Below are positions 11,895 to 22,777 of a stretch of DNA of 64,000 nucleotides, one piece after another. The notes under the pieces are model-generated. The model saw only the letters and a program-made list of their open reading frames with translations, was not told where the DNA came from and made no database searches. A program made the position numbers and the translations under genes. The DNA is from Pseudopyrenochaeta lycopersici. Lineage: Eukaryota; Ascomycota; Dothideomycetes; Pleosporales; Pseudopyrenochaetaceae. Within the stretch, counting starts at the first letter, position 1, and every line of letters starts with the position of its first letter. The stretch spans positions 434,001 through 498,000 of the forward strand of contig NHZP01000012.1 of the NCBI GenBank assembly GCA_003313425.1, given 5' to 3'.

Positions 11895-12658
11895 ATGCGC
11901 GTCTCCAGCACCATCCTTGCCTTGTCTTCGGCGGCCTCTGGCTTCATACTCCCTCGACAGGATTCGGCATCTAATGAGACGACAGCCACGCCCAATGTCG
12001 CTGCCGCACAATACGACGGGTCATGCTTTTACCCTGTACCAGACTCTAAATTCAACCTTGAGGCGTATCTCGGAACATGGTATCAAGTTGCTGGCACGCC
12101 GTTCGGCCCGACAGCTGGTGCAAGATGTGTGACTGCGAATTACCAACTCAACGTACGTGATCCTGCTAACATGAATTAAGAATGAATACTGACTACATGA
12201 TAGGATAATGGCACCGTGAGGGTACTTAACACAGCACAAGCTGGCCCGCAGTCAATCGACATCATCGGCACTGCAACTCCAGTAGATTCAGCGTACGGCG
12301 CAGGTGGAGCGTTCGTTGTGTCATTCCCTGGAACCCCGGGTGCAGAGTGTCCAGGACCGAACTACATCGTTCAAGGTAAGGCTGTTTGAGTGGGGAACGG
12401 AGATAGTATGAAATGCTGACATACTTATCAGATTACGCTATTGACTGGGCTATCGTTCAGACACAAAATTGGAGTACATTGTACATTTTGAGCAGGGAGC
12501 GACAGCCGGCACCTGCGAGTATTGATGTGAGTTTTGTTATTTGAGTTGTACCCAAAGAAGCTTTGCTGATGTATATGCAGGCTTGGATTGATCGCGCTGT
12601 TGCGTTTGGCTCAGATGCGTCCTCTATCATTAAGTTCAATCAGACAGGGTGCGAGTAA
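11895..12658 (+). CDS. Secreted lipocalin, apolipoprotein D-like
   Basis: Four exons, 11895-12152, 12204-12375, 12432-12526 and 12581-12658, give 200 aa. All introns are 51-56 bp with good GT/AG ends. A signal peptide (MRVSSTILALSSAASGF) precedes the mature chain. The lipocalin signature is clear: LEAYLGTWYQVAGTPFG (GxW motif), then ARCVTANYQL, DNGTVRVLN, DYAIDWAIVQ and LYILSRERQPAP (second and third structurally conserved regions). Four Cys could form two disulfides. Lipocalins bind small hydrophobic ligands in a beta-barrel; ApoD/Blc-like members act in lipid handling or oxidative damage control. Ligand and role here are unknown. ATG at 11895 is chosen because the signal peptide begins there. 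Confidence 0.88.
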
Positions 12659-13347
12659 GCGGTAAATGGCTGAAAACGAACTAACTGGCCATGGGACCTA
12701 CCTAAAGTGTGGCGTAAAAGTCACAATGTACAATGGCATCAAAATGTCCGTATTGAATACGGTGTATGAAAATTTTATACCTACTCTTATATCAACGGCC
12801 TTTGCTTAATTTAGAGCTTTAATTTGTCACCTTCATGCCTATAAGGTCCTTGTATCAGTAGATATAAAATTCGCGGAGACTGTGTACTAGATGATCATGT
12901 TCAGTAGCACAGATCTACTTATCACTCGTGTAGACCCTTGGGCATAGTCAGGGGCTACCAGAGATTTCCGATCATGCCGGAAGGGAGTAGCATGAAATTT
13001 GCGGAGACATGGAACCTAAAAGTGATTCAGCGAGCGGGAGAGCGATGAGCGGTCACCAATAGAGTATATCTGATGATCACTTCTCACCACAATGACTGCA
13101 CCAACGTGTATATTTTATCCTACAAACTTGCTAAGATTTCTGATATCTTTGCAAACCCAGCCAGTTGGATCTTTGGACCAAAGTATGCAACGCCTCGATC
13201 ACTGCTGGCCTGGACGACTGGTGACGATGGATCCATTTATTTTTATGTAATCAGATCATATTCGACATTGTACACGACTTTTTCTGGGCTCTAGATGACT
13301 TTTCGAAAGTCAAATTAAAAAAATGTGAGCGTAATAATATTGAAGCA
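12659..13347. other. AT-rich intergenic region
   Basis: About 690 bp, AT-rich, convergent between the lipocalin gene and the membrane-protein gene. No gene recognised. Confidence 0.5.
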
Positions 13348-14229
13348 TTATCTAAAGATCATTCGTTGATTATTAGGCGCATCCGGCTTTTGAGTCTGGA
13401 AGACGGGATGCGGTGTCCATTGTTGGATGGGTTGCGCTGGCCACTGTTGTACTGGCTGTGGTGTCCATTGCGGTATAGGTTGGGCAATAAAAGGTGCAGG
13501 AGGTCCTGTAGGCTGCATCTCGTATATATTTTCGAAACCGCCATATCGTCCCTTGCCTCCTAGCAGCCATTTGAAGCCACCTCGATCATGTATGAGAATC
13601 CACAGGCTCACAATCACTAGTAATGAGGCGACGGCCATTCCAATCAAGAGGAACCTTGTCGCCTTTGCAGTTCCGCACGCTGCCCCAGCCCAGGTTTGGT
13701 TTGGATAAAAGCTGTCGATCTGGCAAGCCCATGTTTCCATGGTAAATTTCTGGTCGTCCTTGCCCACATCCTCATATCGCTGCCATCCCTTCTCATTACT
13801 CTGTACCGAACTGGCATATCCGAATATGCCCAAACTTGCACCCATCGCCACCAGGTTGCTCACTATTATGGCCCAACTCCATGCCCTCTGATGGCTCGTC
13901 GTGCCTTCCACTCTCCTCAGCTCCCAGACCCCAAAGGTACCAAGCGTGCCAACGATGTACGCTATTATGCAGGCGCCCAATATTGCAAGTGTAGGGCCTT
14001 GGTTGATGTACAAGGTGATATCGGTGTTTGTGAAGTCGTTCGAGCCGGTTGTAGTAGGGCCATAGACGGTGATATCGTAACCCCCATAGCGCCAGTTGCG
14101 GAGTGTCTGCGCATATAGAATGGATGAAGAGATGCGCTCGAGGACAAAGGTCAAAACGGCGATAGGGAGGAGGAGGAATAGCGGCGGAATAAGGAAGAGC
14201 ACTACGCGGCAGCCGTTAGGGTTGCGCAT
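13348..14229 (-). CDS. Hypothetical four-helix membrane protein with Pro/Gln/Trp repeat tail
   Basis: Single-exon protein of 293 aa. Four hydrophobic segments are visible: VVLFLIPPLFLLLPIAVLTF near residue 9, LAILGACIIAYIVGTLGTFG about 80, WAIIVSNLVAMGASLGIFGY about 118 and LLIGMAVASLLVIVSLWIL about 195. A loop with two Cys (WACQIDSF, GAACGTAK) lies between helices 3 and 4 and suggests an extracytoplasmic disulfide. The C-terminal tail has an imperfect repeat of the type Q-P-I/V-x-Q-W-T/P-x-Q/H-P (about 13400-13480). The arrangement resembles the small SUR7/claudin-like membrane proteins of fungi, but I did not recognise a named family. ATG at 14229 is the first ATG; the frame upstream begins with GTG. 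Confidence 0.72.
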   Translation of the reverse strand: MRNPNGCRVVLFLIPPLFLLLPIAVLTFVLERISSSILYAQTLRNWRYGGYDITVYGPTTTGSNDFTNTDITLYINQGPTLAILGACIIAYIVGTLGTFGVWELRRVEGTTSHQRAWSWAIIVSNLVAMGASLGIFGYASSVQSNEKGWQRYEDVGKDDQKFTMETWACQIDSFYPNQTWAGAACGTAKATRFLLIGMAVASLLVIVSLWILIHDRGGFKWLLGGKGRYGGFENIYEMQPTGPPAPFIAQPIPQWTPQPVQQWPAQPIQQWTPHPVFQTQKPDAPNNQRMIFR

Positions 14230-14262
14230 CGTGAAGCCAGGAGTTCTGCTCGCGCACAGCAC

Positions 14263-14825
14263 GCCAAATTCAGCAGAGACTTGTTAGGCGACGACCATTA
14301 ATCAACAGGTGACAAGAGGTACACTCCATACTAAGAAACGTCGAACGATGTGCGCTGGGGGCCGCATCTTGACTCGACGGTCGAATTCGACATGGGGGCC
14401 CGAAGGATTCATTGGTGCGTCGCGCTTGGCAACGGCAATCTCGTGGACATTGGCAAGGCAGAATTTGTCCGTAGCATCAACAGAGAGCGTCCTTGTGCTA
14501 TCGATACAATCGACCGCGCAACTCAATTGTATATTTTCATGCATAACAGGCGAACGCGTGCTCACGTGTTTAATCGTCCGGATCAGATGTGGACCCTGAA
14601 GAGCTCGCGTCCCACTATCCCGACCATCCTGATCTAACCTCATCTAGGAACTCTCCTAGGTTTGCACTGAGAAGGCTGTAGCGGTCCACTCGCCTCGGTG
14701 AAACTTCTTTATCATCTGATGATTGGCGTGTACAACTTGAACTGCCAGGTTTTATACATCATAAATGTGAACTTCGCCAATTTCCAAGTGAGATCAAATC
14801 CAACGCTTTCTAAGATTAGTCGGTA
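14263..14825. other. Intergenic region
   Basis: Promoter side of the membrane-protein gene and 3' flank of the esterase gene. Only short overlapping frames without motifs. Confidence 0.5.
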
Positions 14826-16585
14826 TTACACCGGAATATCACTGTCCCAGAACTCCAATCCCAGCCCAGGACACACCTCATCATATATGGCAGGGCTCAC
14901 AAAGTCAACGCTTGATGTTGTGTTTGTCCCAATCTGAATCAGCGTGTTCTCGGCTGCCTGGTACTTTGGCCAGCCAAACGTGCTTAACCCATCTGCTGGA
15001 TCACGGGCAAATGCTGCCCACTACGAACAAAACGTTAGCAACTCCATCATCTTGTAAGTATTGAAGTATAGACATGTTGGTCTCATTCGGGGCAGATCTT
15101 ACCGCACTTTGCATCTTCTCGACGAGCTCTACTTCCTCAGCTCCTGGCGCAATACCACTGACTCCCTCCGAATTCCCAACGACCATGTTCACCTCAACCC
15201 CATGGTACGCACCGCTGGATGGAGCATCGAATAGTCTGAGGTTCTCCCAGTCCGCCATATATCGAGCGCGGTAAGTCGGTATACGAAGTTTAGCCCGCCC
15301 AAATGCCTCCGCCGCCTTTGGACATGTGAAAGTGGATTGCTCAAACAACACCCATTCACTTTCTGGAGGCGAGCGACCTTGTGCTAGCGCTGAGATACGG
15401 TAGAAGCCCGACTCGTGGTCGTTGTTGATCTGTAAATAGGGCAGGCGGGCTAGGTTTCCTGATGCCAGGCGTGCTCTGTATTCAGAGGCTGAGAAGGCAG
15501 TTTTGTTGTCTGCGGTGATTTGGAAGGCGGGCTGAGATCTAGTCGCTGAATTATTTGGGGGTGCGGGTACGCGCCTTATGGCGGCGAGGATGGCAGAGAC
15601 TGTGATGTTTGCTGAGCGCATGCACGGCAGTGTGTTTCCTGAGGTCCCGCATCCAACGGTTCCGGAGACCTGTGATGTGTAAGTTCGTGTAGTTTGGGTG
15701 AATTTCAAGGGTAAGACTTACATTATACCAATTTGAGGCCGCCAACTTGAGATCGTTGACTGGAAACGAGAAGACATTTCCGGAGTGACTGATCAACCCA
15801 GCCACCATAGGCTTTTCCTTGAAAGCATACGCCCAGTTCCCCACAGACTGGGCACCCGAGGATTGGCCTGCTATGGTGATGCGAGACGGATCTCCTCCAA
15901 ATGCTCTGATGTTGTCACGAACCCATGCTATTGCCATACGCTGATCGAGGAATGCCAAATTCTGCGGTGCTTCAGGGGCTCCAGGAAAGCCAAAGATGCT
16001 CATGCGAAAGTTGAAGGTTACTACCACAACATCCTGGCTGTTGGCGAGATACTGTCCATTGTAGAACGGCGTGTTGCTGGTACCGGCTGAGTAGCGACCA
16101 CCGTGAATCCACACGATCACTGGCTTATTTTTTGCGTTGGGCTTGGTCCATACATTCAACGTGAGACAGTCTTCGCTTTGGGTATTGCTCCCTTGATTGA
16201 CAAAGTTAGAGTATATTTTCGCATACTGCGACGTCGCATTAGGATATGCAAAGAAGCTTGCTTGATTCTGCGGACAATCATGACCCTGTTACTGTTAGAC
16301 TTATCATTTAATCATAGTTTGATGATCATAACATACGTAGCTTTCTGCATTGAATGCCCCACGGATTGACTTTGGCACTGGAGGTGCAAAGCGCAATTGA
16401 CCAACCGGAGGTGATGCATAGGGCACACCCAACCACTCGCACACCTCAGATCGAACACTGCTATTGTGGCCACGAAACCTGGCCTGGGAAGTGACTGCCT
16501 CGCATAGTGCTCCTGAGGGATTAAGGCTTGCTGACTCGATGGAAGGGATTAACAAGCAAAGCAGCGTTATCAAACGTGTCCTCAT
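14826..16585 (-). CDS. Secreted type-B carboxylesterase/lipase
   Basis: Four exons, 16585-16337, 16285-15722, 15669-15103 and 15020-14826, all phase 0, give 524 aa. Introns are 51, 52 and 82 bp. The start opens a signal peptide (MRTRLITLLCLLIPSIESA). Family landmarks: GVPYASPPVGQLRFAPP, SEDCLTLNVW (with its Cys), VIVWIHGGRYSAG (oxyanion hole), DQRMAIAWVRDNI and GQSSGA with nucleophile Ser225. The probable catalytic His is His427 in GAYHGVEV. The last exon supplies WAAFARDPADGL and the C-terminal tail. The nucleophile motif is GQSSG rather than the common GESAG, which is tolerated in fungal members. It hydrolyses esters outside the cell; the natural substrate cannot be told from sequence. Confidence 0.92.
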
Positions 16586-17406
16586 TTTAGCCTTTCACGA
16601 CAATTCCAACCAAGGTGTGTCGTGGACAAAGGTTTCCAGGAATCGAGGTAAATTGATTATTGCGCGGAAACCAACATGAGTGCACCCCTGTTCACTCGGT
16701 CCGTCCACAAGGCCGCAACGACTAGGTAGATACGAGATATTATATGAAAAACATGCGCTAGCTGTCCCGCGTACCAGTTTGACATATTATTCTCTACCGA
16801 ACGTTGTGTATACTCCATGCGCACAGCGCTATGACACACGTCTTTTGGAATTTGCAGCGCTGTTTTGCCTTTTCGAAACGATAGACTTGGAGCTTTCAAG
16901 ATTATGAACAGATTCCAAAAGCTAAATCATGCTCTAGTTGTGTTCTGTCTGGCCCCCAAATGAAGCGAGAATGGCATGGGTTCACAACAGAGAAGGTAAG
17001 TGTGCTAAGACCAAGAATTGGCATGACATGGTATTTGACCCATGCTTAGGATTTGCTGGGTCTACTTATTCACCTTATCTTGTTTGCTAGAAGCTGTTTC
17101 GAAATGTGCTTAGCGGCTACCGGTATACGTATATGACGCGCTCGATTGTTAGCCCCTGATGATCTTCGCCTTCTTTAGAAGCTAAAGATTGGCTGACCTA
17201 GCAAGCCAATTGCGCCAGATTGAACACTTTACAAAACGAGACTCTGGCCTCGGCTTCCTGCAATGTACACTTTATTATCGATCAGTATAGATGATAGCCC
17301 ATCAAAGCTTATTCCGTCCCTGAATCTTTAAACACAAACATGAGTGAAAAGTCTATCCAGTACGCAGTATGGTAGTAGATGGCTAGACGTAGCAAGCTCA
17401 CATGAT
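16586..17406. other. Intergenic region
   Basis: About 820 bp with the esterase promoter and the 3' flank of COG8. No gene or repeat recognised. Confidence 0.5.
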
Positions 17407-18861
17407 CTATTTGACCGGGCTAGCTACTCTCTCTACAGGACTAGTCGTCCTACCGGTGCCCACACCCGAGGCTAGTAGCTCTAATCTTGAAGCTTGGACG
17501 CGATGTTTTTTCATCACTTCTACCCATTCATCTTCTAGAGTATCTTCCTCTACTCCCCCCTCCAGCTCTGCGCGCAGATCCTCCTCTAGGAGGGCAATCA
17601 TCATGCTGAAGTCCCCGCCTAGTCGTCCTAGTGAACCAGCACAGTAGAGCACCTGTGTGAGGAGCGAATCCCGGGCCGAGCGGTCTTGAACGTTGGGCAG
17701 GTACTCGCGAAGCGTGTCGAAGAGCATTTCTACCAAATGTAGTGGGAATGTTGCGAGTGCGGAAGGAATGGGCTGTAGTGGGTTTGCTTCGGCGACGGGC
17801 TTGACAGCAGGTGCACCTTCGTCAGAACCAGGGGCCGGGAGTGCCGAAGGAAAGATGCTCTTGTACATTGATATGACGGCAAAACTCTGTTCTCGGAAGA
17901 TTTCGAGGTATTTCTTCAAATACTTCTCGGTCTGTTGGCCTACTGCCCAATCAGCTTCGCCCTTTGCCGTCTTGCTCAACCGCCTGTCTGTCTCTTGGTC
18001 TGCGAGCTCGCGCAGGGGATCTAATGCTCCTAGCATCGACTCCAAACAAGCCAGCCTGCAGACGAGGAAGAGGGCGCCGAGAGTGCCTTCCCCACTGCCC
18101 ATGCCGGTCTTCTTTGTAGACCAGGATTCATCCAATTCTGGAGCAACACGCCGAAGCCACCCGATGGTGCGCATAGCGCCGGCCAGCTTGATGCCTTGCG
18201 ACTGAAGCGAGCTGATTAAATTGGTGGTCATAGTCTTCATCTCCTGCTCAGCCTGGGCTGTGAGCGAGGATACAAGCTGTGAGTTTGGGTACAGGGTATG
18301 TAAGCGCTTGATGTGGGCATGCAGATCCAGAGCCGAGGCATAGTTGGCGTTGGCGTTGGCAGTCGAGGTTGTGGCTTGCACAGCAGCTGTCGACGAGGAT
18401 ATGGCAGACGAGAGGAGGGTGGGCAGGTCCAAGACATCGGAGATGCGGTCTATGTTTCTTGACAGCAGCATTGCCTTTCTCCGTCGGTCCAGTATCGCGT
18501 TCTCGGCCCCTCTGCTGTACTTGTCGGAGAATTTCTGGGCAGCCGACTCGAGCTTGGGCAGCTCTGCCTGTACTGTGGCGGCATCATGAGCTATCTGCGG
18601 GAGTGTGTTGCGAAGATGTGATAGGTGGTCGGTGGAGGATATTATAGGTTTGTGGGAGCGTTTGGAGAGGGCTTGGAGTGAGCGAAGAATTGATTGGGAG
18701 CTTTGGGATAGCGACTGTTGCTCGGAGGATGTGAGGGCAGCCAGAGGGAGGGTTGCGAGACGGGCCAGGTATGCATTGGTGACAGCATCGCCAGCGGGGC
18801 GCTCCTGGGCGTCTTGAGCGTCGAAGTACGGAACCAGCAGTTCATATAGGGGGTCAGCCAT
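17407..18861 (-). CDS. COG8: Conserved oligomeric Golgi complex subunit 8 (Dor1 family)
   Basis: Single-exon protein of 484 aa. COG8 is part of lobe B of the COG tether used in retrograde traffic within the Golgi. The signature Dor1 segment is present: SRNIDRISDVLDLPTLL followed by SALDLHAHIKRLHTLYPNS, then IKLAGAMRTIGWLRRV and FLVCRLACLESMLGAL. The N-terminus (MADPLYELLVPYF) matches the fungal start. The frame is open for another 54 codons upstream to 19023, but this would run into the divergent neighbour's promoter, so ATG at 18861 is chosen. The C-terminal tail is Ser/Thr-rich and ends ASPVK. It is head to head with the UBE2O-like gene, 206 bp apart, so they probably share a promoter. Confidence 0.85.
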   Translation of the reverse strand: MADPLYELLVPYFDAQDAQERPAGDAVTNAYLARLATLPLAALTSSEQQSLSQSSQSILRSLQALSKRSHKPIISSTDHLSHLRNTLPQIAHDAATVQAELPKLESAAQKFSDKYSRGAENAILDRRRKAMLLSRNIDRISDVLDLPTLLSSAISSSTAAVQATTSTANANANYASALDLHAHIKRLHTLYPNSQLVSSLTAQAEQEMKTMTTNLISSLQSQGIKLAGAMRTIGWLRRVAPELDESWSTKKTGMGSGEGTLGALFLVCRLACLESMLGALDPLRELADQETDRRLSKTAKGEADWAVGQQTEKYLKKYLEIFREQSFAVISMYKSIFPSALPAPGSDEGAPAVKPVAEANPLQPIPSALATFPLHLVEMLFDTLREYLPNVQDRSARDSLLTQVLYCAGSLGRLGGDFSMMIALLEEDLRAELEGGVEEDTLEDEWVEVMKKHRVQASRLELLASGVGTGRTTSPVERVASPVK

Positions 18862-19067
18862 GTTGAAGAACACTCGAGGCTCCGCGACCTGTACTGCGTG
18901 TCGAGCAATCCAATTGCCTCGTTCACGGTCCCGTCCTGAGTCCGCGGGGGTGATTGCGGGCATTCGACGGAGGTGATGGAACGACGCCATGATCCCTGTC
19001 CCTTGGCGACGCCCGACCCGCAAGGTTATTCTTCACATGCGCGCCAGAGGCCAGCAGCCACTGAGCC

Positions 19068-22000
19068 ATGGATCGCGACGCCTCCCATACCGACGAGCAA
19101 AATACGCCAGACGACGACGACAGCACAGAGAGACAGCCGACGGTCGTGGAGCGCTTCCTCTCCAATCTCTTTGAAGACCGCTTCCTCAGCGCAGGCCCCG
19201 CAAACGACCGGCCCCCACCCGCATCGCCGCAGCCGCACCCATCCAACACGCTCATTCCCTTCTTCAGCGCCGCCAGCAGCTTCGCCCTTTCCGGGGAAGC
19301 CCGGCAGAACACCGAAAGGCTCCCAGGGCACCACACGACTGGGCCCGACTCGTCGCCGCGTCCAATGCAACACGAGCAGCATGTCGTCTTCTGCGTTGAG
19401 GATACCGTGGGCCTGAAAAACGACAGGTACAGCGTGGGGGTGGTGGACCGCTCGTTTGGCGACGTCGACTCGCACGAGCCCCGCCCGCAGCGAGACTATG
19501 GCGAGGACATTGAGAGGAACGCGGCCGTGGCAAAAGACGACTTCGCCAAATTCATGAAGACGGGCATCCCTCCGCGTGGCACGGTGCTCGTCTCGTGGCA
19601 GACCCAGCTGAAGACGGAGCTGCTGCCAGAAGCACACCTGCAGCTGCTGGACCGCGCGCTGTATGTGGGCGATGTGGTCAAGAGGAAATCCGAGGACCAC
19701 ATGAGCGGCACCGTCGTTGGCACAAGGGCAACATGCACCCTCTTTCCCGCTACCATGTTCAACGGCGGCCAAATCACGCAGACGGCCACAGACGACCTGT
19801 CAATACGAGACGTACCCGCAGACGAGCTGCTCAACGTGCACGAGTTTGTCGAGGGCGCCCTGGTCGTCTATGGCGACTGGGTGGGCCGGATCGAGAACAT
19901 CTACGACGAAGTCGCCGTCAAGCTGTCCAACAACTCGGTCGTCATAGTCGAGGATGCTGGCGAGCTGGAGCAGGACGACATCACAGTCGAGCGCCTCAGC
20001 GTAGGCGACACAGTCAAGACAAAGAAGGGCAATCTGCGGAGAGGCCGCTGGAGATACGGTGCATTTGATCCAAACGTGCGACCAGTGGGCATGGTGGTCG
20101 AGACCAGGCCAACTGAAATCGACATACAATGGCTAGCAAGGAGCATCGGCGCCCGCAACATTGCTTTTTCTGCAGACGAGCCACCGGTAACCCTGGGCCG
20201 AGACGAGTTTGAGAGCTCGACCTTCTACAAGTACGATGCATCCGGCGGCACCGCCACCACTCTGCCTGTATCAGCAAACGGTGTAGATCGTTCCTACCAT
20301 GTCGCCGACGTTGCCGTGGGCGACCGCATCCATTTCAAGGATATCGCAGGAGCTGCTGTCAAATACGACGGCACACACACCCTGCCAAATGGCTATCCAC
20401 AAGGCAAACTGACCCGGATAGCGCGAACCGAATCTCTAGGATACGACTTGAATGTCTTTCTGGTCATGCAAACGCACAGCCAAGTCACGGTGCAGTGGCA
20501 GGATCTCACCATAACCGATGATTTGAGCCTATCGTTATTACCAGACCCAAATGTCGAGGATGACGACGAAGTGTGGCCAGGCGAGATTGTTTTTTCAAAG
20601 GAAGGCAGAGAGGGCGACAATGCAGACGAAACCTGGTCGAAGAAGCCCACCAAGGTAGGTGTAGTACAAACTGTCAAAGGCCGGGATCGGATCGCTACAG
20701 TGCGATGGTTCAAAAATCCATCCATCGAATTCTTTGGCCCAGATCTGCTTCGACCTTCGTCTACAGGCGAGCTAAACGAAACCATCGAAGACGTTAGTTT
20801 ATACGACATCTATTCTTTCCCTGCCCTAACACGGCGGCGCGGTGACTTTGTCTTGGTCCATCCAAATTCCATTGACAGTGAAACACCATTAAATGTCGAT
20901 GGTCCGGACTGGTTTGGAGAGGTCATTGACCTTGGTCTGGACGGAAAGCTCACTGTTCGCCTAGGCGCCGCCAAGCCAGTGGTCGATATCCAGGTGCCTT
21001 ATGAGAGTGTTACTCTTGCATACAGTAGTGACATGGCCGATGAGTTTCTCAACATGGAGGAGCTGGATGGTGACTCGATAGAAGACTCAGACGAGGAAGA
21101 TTTATCCGACTCTGCCTCATTCAACGAAATGTGGATCGAGTATGAGGGTATGGACGGTGAACAGCTTGCCGGCGATGAGGAGGACTGGTCCACAGAGGAT
21201 GAAGAGGAAGATGAAAGCGACGGTGATGAGTCGATGCCTGACCTCATAGAACCAGATAGTGTTGACACATCGAAGACTACACCTGAAAGCAAATCGCCTG
21301 TTGCAAAAGATGAGCCTACAGACTCGGCGCTTGACGCACAGAACGATACGTCACCCATGGATCAAGATACCTCAGAGCCATCATCAGACACACCAGCTTC
21401 CCTCCTTGTCCTGGATAGCCCTCCCCCAACAACTCATCACTACCTCTACCAATCCGCAGCATCGTCATCCACCTTTATGCGTCGCATCGCAAAAGAACAT
21501 AAGATCCTTCGAGGCTCCTTACCACCAGGCATCTTCGTCCGCACCTGGGAGTCCCGCCTCGATTTGCTCCGTGTCCTCATGATTGGACCCGCTGACACGC
21601 CCTACGAGTACGCACCTTTTGTCGTCGACTTTCACCTCGGCTCCTCATACCCTCAAGCACCGCCCGAAGCCTTCTTCCATAGTTGGACCAATGGAAATGG
21701 CCCTGTGAACCCTAATCTCTACGAGGATGGAAAGATTTGTCTGAGTTTGTTGGGTACATGGCACACTGATGAGCGGAACGAAGGCTGGAGTCCCGCAAAG
21801 AGCACGCTGCTGCAAGTTTTAGTCTCCATTATGGGGCTAGTTCTCGTGAAGGAGCCTTACTACAACGAAGCAGGTTATGATGTTCACCGCTCAGCGCCCG
21901 AGACGAAGCTCAGCAGCGCTTTATACACCGAGCGCGCCTATTTCCGCGCTCGCGCATTCATACATCATGCTCTCATAAACGATATCGCGCCGTTTAATCA

Positions 22001-22211
22001 GGACCTGGAATATCTGTATCGAAGCCAAGCCGATGGTGCACCTAAGCTGCTCAACAAAGCCATTGAAGCCGCCAAGGACATTGCAGATCGGAGTGCCAGC
22101 GATAAGGAAGGAGAGCGCGACGGTCTACGCAAGATCAGCCTGGGTGCACTCGTCATGCTGAAAAGGCAGGTTGAAAAGCTAGAGGCGTTGAAGGAACCAT
22201 CAAGCGCATGA
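19068..22211 (+). CDS. UBE2O-type hybrid E2/E3 ubiquitin-conjugating enzyme
   Basis: Single uninterrupted frame of 1047 aa. The last quarter holds a UBC fold: [40 protein letters not shown], the active site [13 protein letters not shown] with Cys891, and [18 protein letters not shown]. The upstream 750 residues carry SH3-like repeats of the UBE2O conserved regions ([51 protein letters not shown]). An acidic stretch follows at about residues 665-760. UBE2O acts as an E2/E3 hybrid that ubiquitinates orphan and basic proteins in animals; the fungal substrate range is not known. The length and domain order fit the family. The gene is intronless, unlike most neighbours. Confidence 0.9.
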   Translation: MDRDASHTDEQNTPDDDDSTERQPTVVERFLSNLFEDRFLSAGPANDRPPPASPQPHPSNTLIPFFSAASSFALSGEARQNTERLPGHHTTGPDSSPRPMQHEQHVVFCVEDTVGLKNDRYSVGVVDRSFGDVDSHEPRPQRDYGEDIERNAAVAKDDFAKFMKTGIPPRGTVLVSWQTQLKTELLPEAHLQLLDRALYVGDVVKRKSEDHMSGTVVGTRATCTLFPATMFNGGQITQTATDDLSIRDVPADELLNVHEFVEGALVVYGDWVGRIENIYDEVAVKLSNNSVVIVEDAGELEQDDITVERLSVGDTVKTKKGNLRRGRWRYGAFDPNVRPVGMVVETRPTEIDIQWLARSIGARNIAFSADEPPVTLGRDEFESSTFYKYDASGGTATTLPVSANGVDRSYHVADVAVGDRIHFKDIAGAAVKYDGTHTLPNGYPQGKLTRIARTESLGYDLNVFLVMQTHSQVTVQWQDLTITDDLSLSLLPDPNVEDDDEVWPGEIVFSKEGREGDNADETWSKKPTKVGVVQTVKGRDRIATVRWFKNPSIEFFGPDLLRPSSTGELNETIEDVSLYDIYSFPALTRRRGDFVLVHPNSIDSETPLNVDGPDWFGEVIDLGLDGKLTVRLGAAKPVVDIQVPYESVTLAYSSDMADEFLNMEELDGDSIEDSDEEDLSDSASFNEMWIEYEGMDGEQLAGDEEDWSTEDEEEDESDGDESMPDLIEPDSVDTSKTTPESKSPVAKDEPTDSALDAQNDTSPMDQDTSEPSSDTPASLLVLDSPPPTTHHYLYQSAASSSTFMRRIAKEHKILRGSLPPGIFVRTWESRLDLLRVLMIGPADTPYEYAPFVVDFHLGSSYPQAPPEAFFHSWTNGNGPVNPNLYEDGKICLSLLGTWHTDERNEGWSPAKSTLLQVLVSIMGLVLVKEPYYNEAGYDVHRSAPETKLSSALYTERAYFRARAFIHHALINDIAPFNQDLEYLYRSQADGAPKLLNKAIEAAKDIADRSASDKEGERDGLRKISLGALVMLKRQVEKLEALKEPSSA

Positions 22212-22777
22212 GTGGGACGATATGAGGAGTTTGCGTTCAGTTGCATAGCCGGCGTTTGGGTTGCATGTAGATGGTACATCTGCACATTATGATCTGAGCC
22301 CATGAGGGGAACTTCGCCAGAGTCAGCGGATATAATCATATAGTTAAGCGATAAATGACACAATATTATAGTACCCGTAACCCTTTTTCTACATCGGACC
22401 CTTGACTTTGCTCAATATCTATACACCTACCCGAAGGTTCTTGAAGCGCTACAGATTGAGGTGGGTCACAGGGTTGTGCATGCAAAGTGCTCTGCTATGG
22501 AGAAGAGAAGCTGGGCGTCAGTGATTTATGAAGTTATATAAATTGTGAAGTGATATAGATTTGAGGGATGTTGGGGTAGATAGTACTAAGGTCAGGCCAG
22601 AGGAGTAAAAGTTCTATCGTATGCTGATTGCACGGTCAAACTATTTGCCTGCTTCACTGAAGATGAACGCATGGCCTGGGGAAACTCGGCTTTTCTTGAG
22701 TTATAATTTCATACCCTTGGTAGAGCTATATGCAATCTCAGTCCCCAAAACTAATGCTAAACCCCTAACCTGCACCA
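22212..22777. other. Convergent intergenic region
   Basis: 3' flanks of the UBE2O-like and lactonase 1 genes. Nothing else seen. It forms the left edge of the catabolic cluster. Confidence 0.5.

Noticed and set aside
18862..19023. N-terminal extension of COG8
   Set aside because: Low similarity to the family start, and it would occupy most of the short divergent promoter.
19026..19772. 248-codon frame antisense to the UBE2O-like gene
   Set aside because: Shadow of a real coding region on the other strand; no motif.
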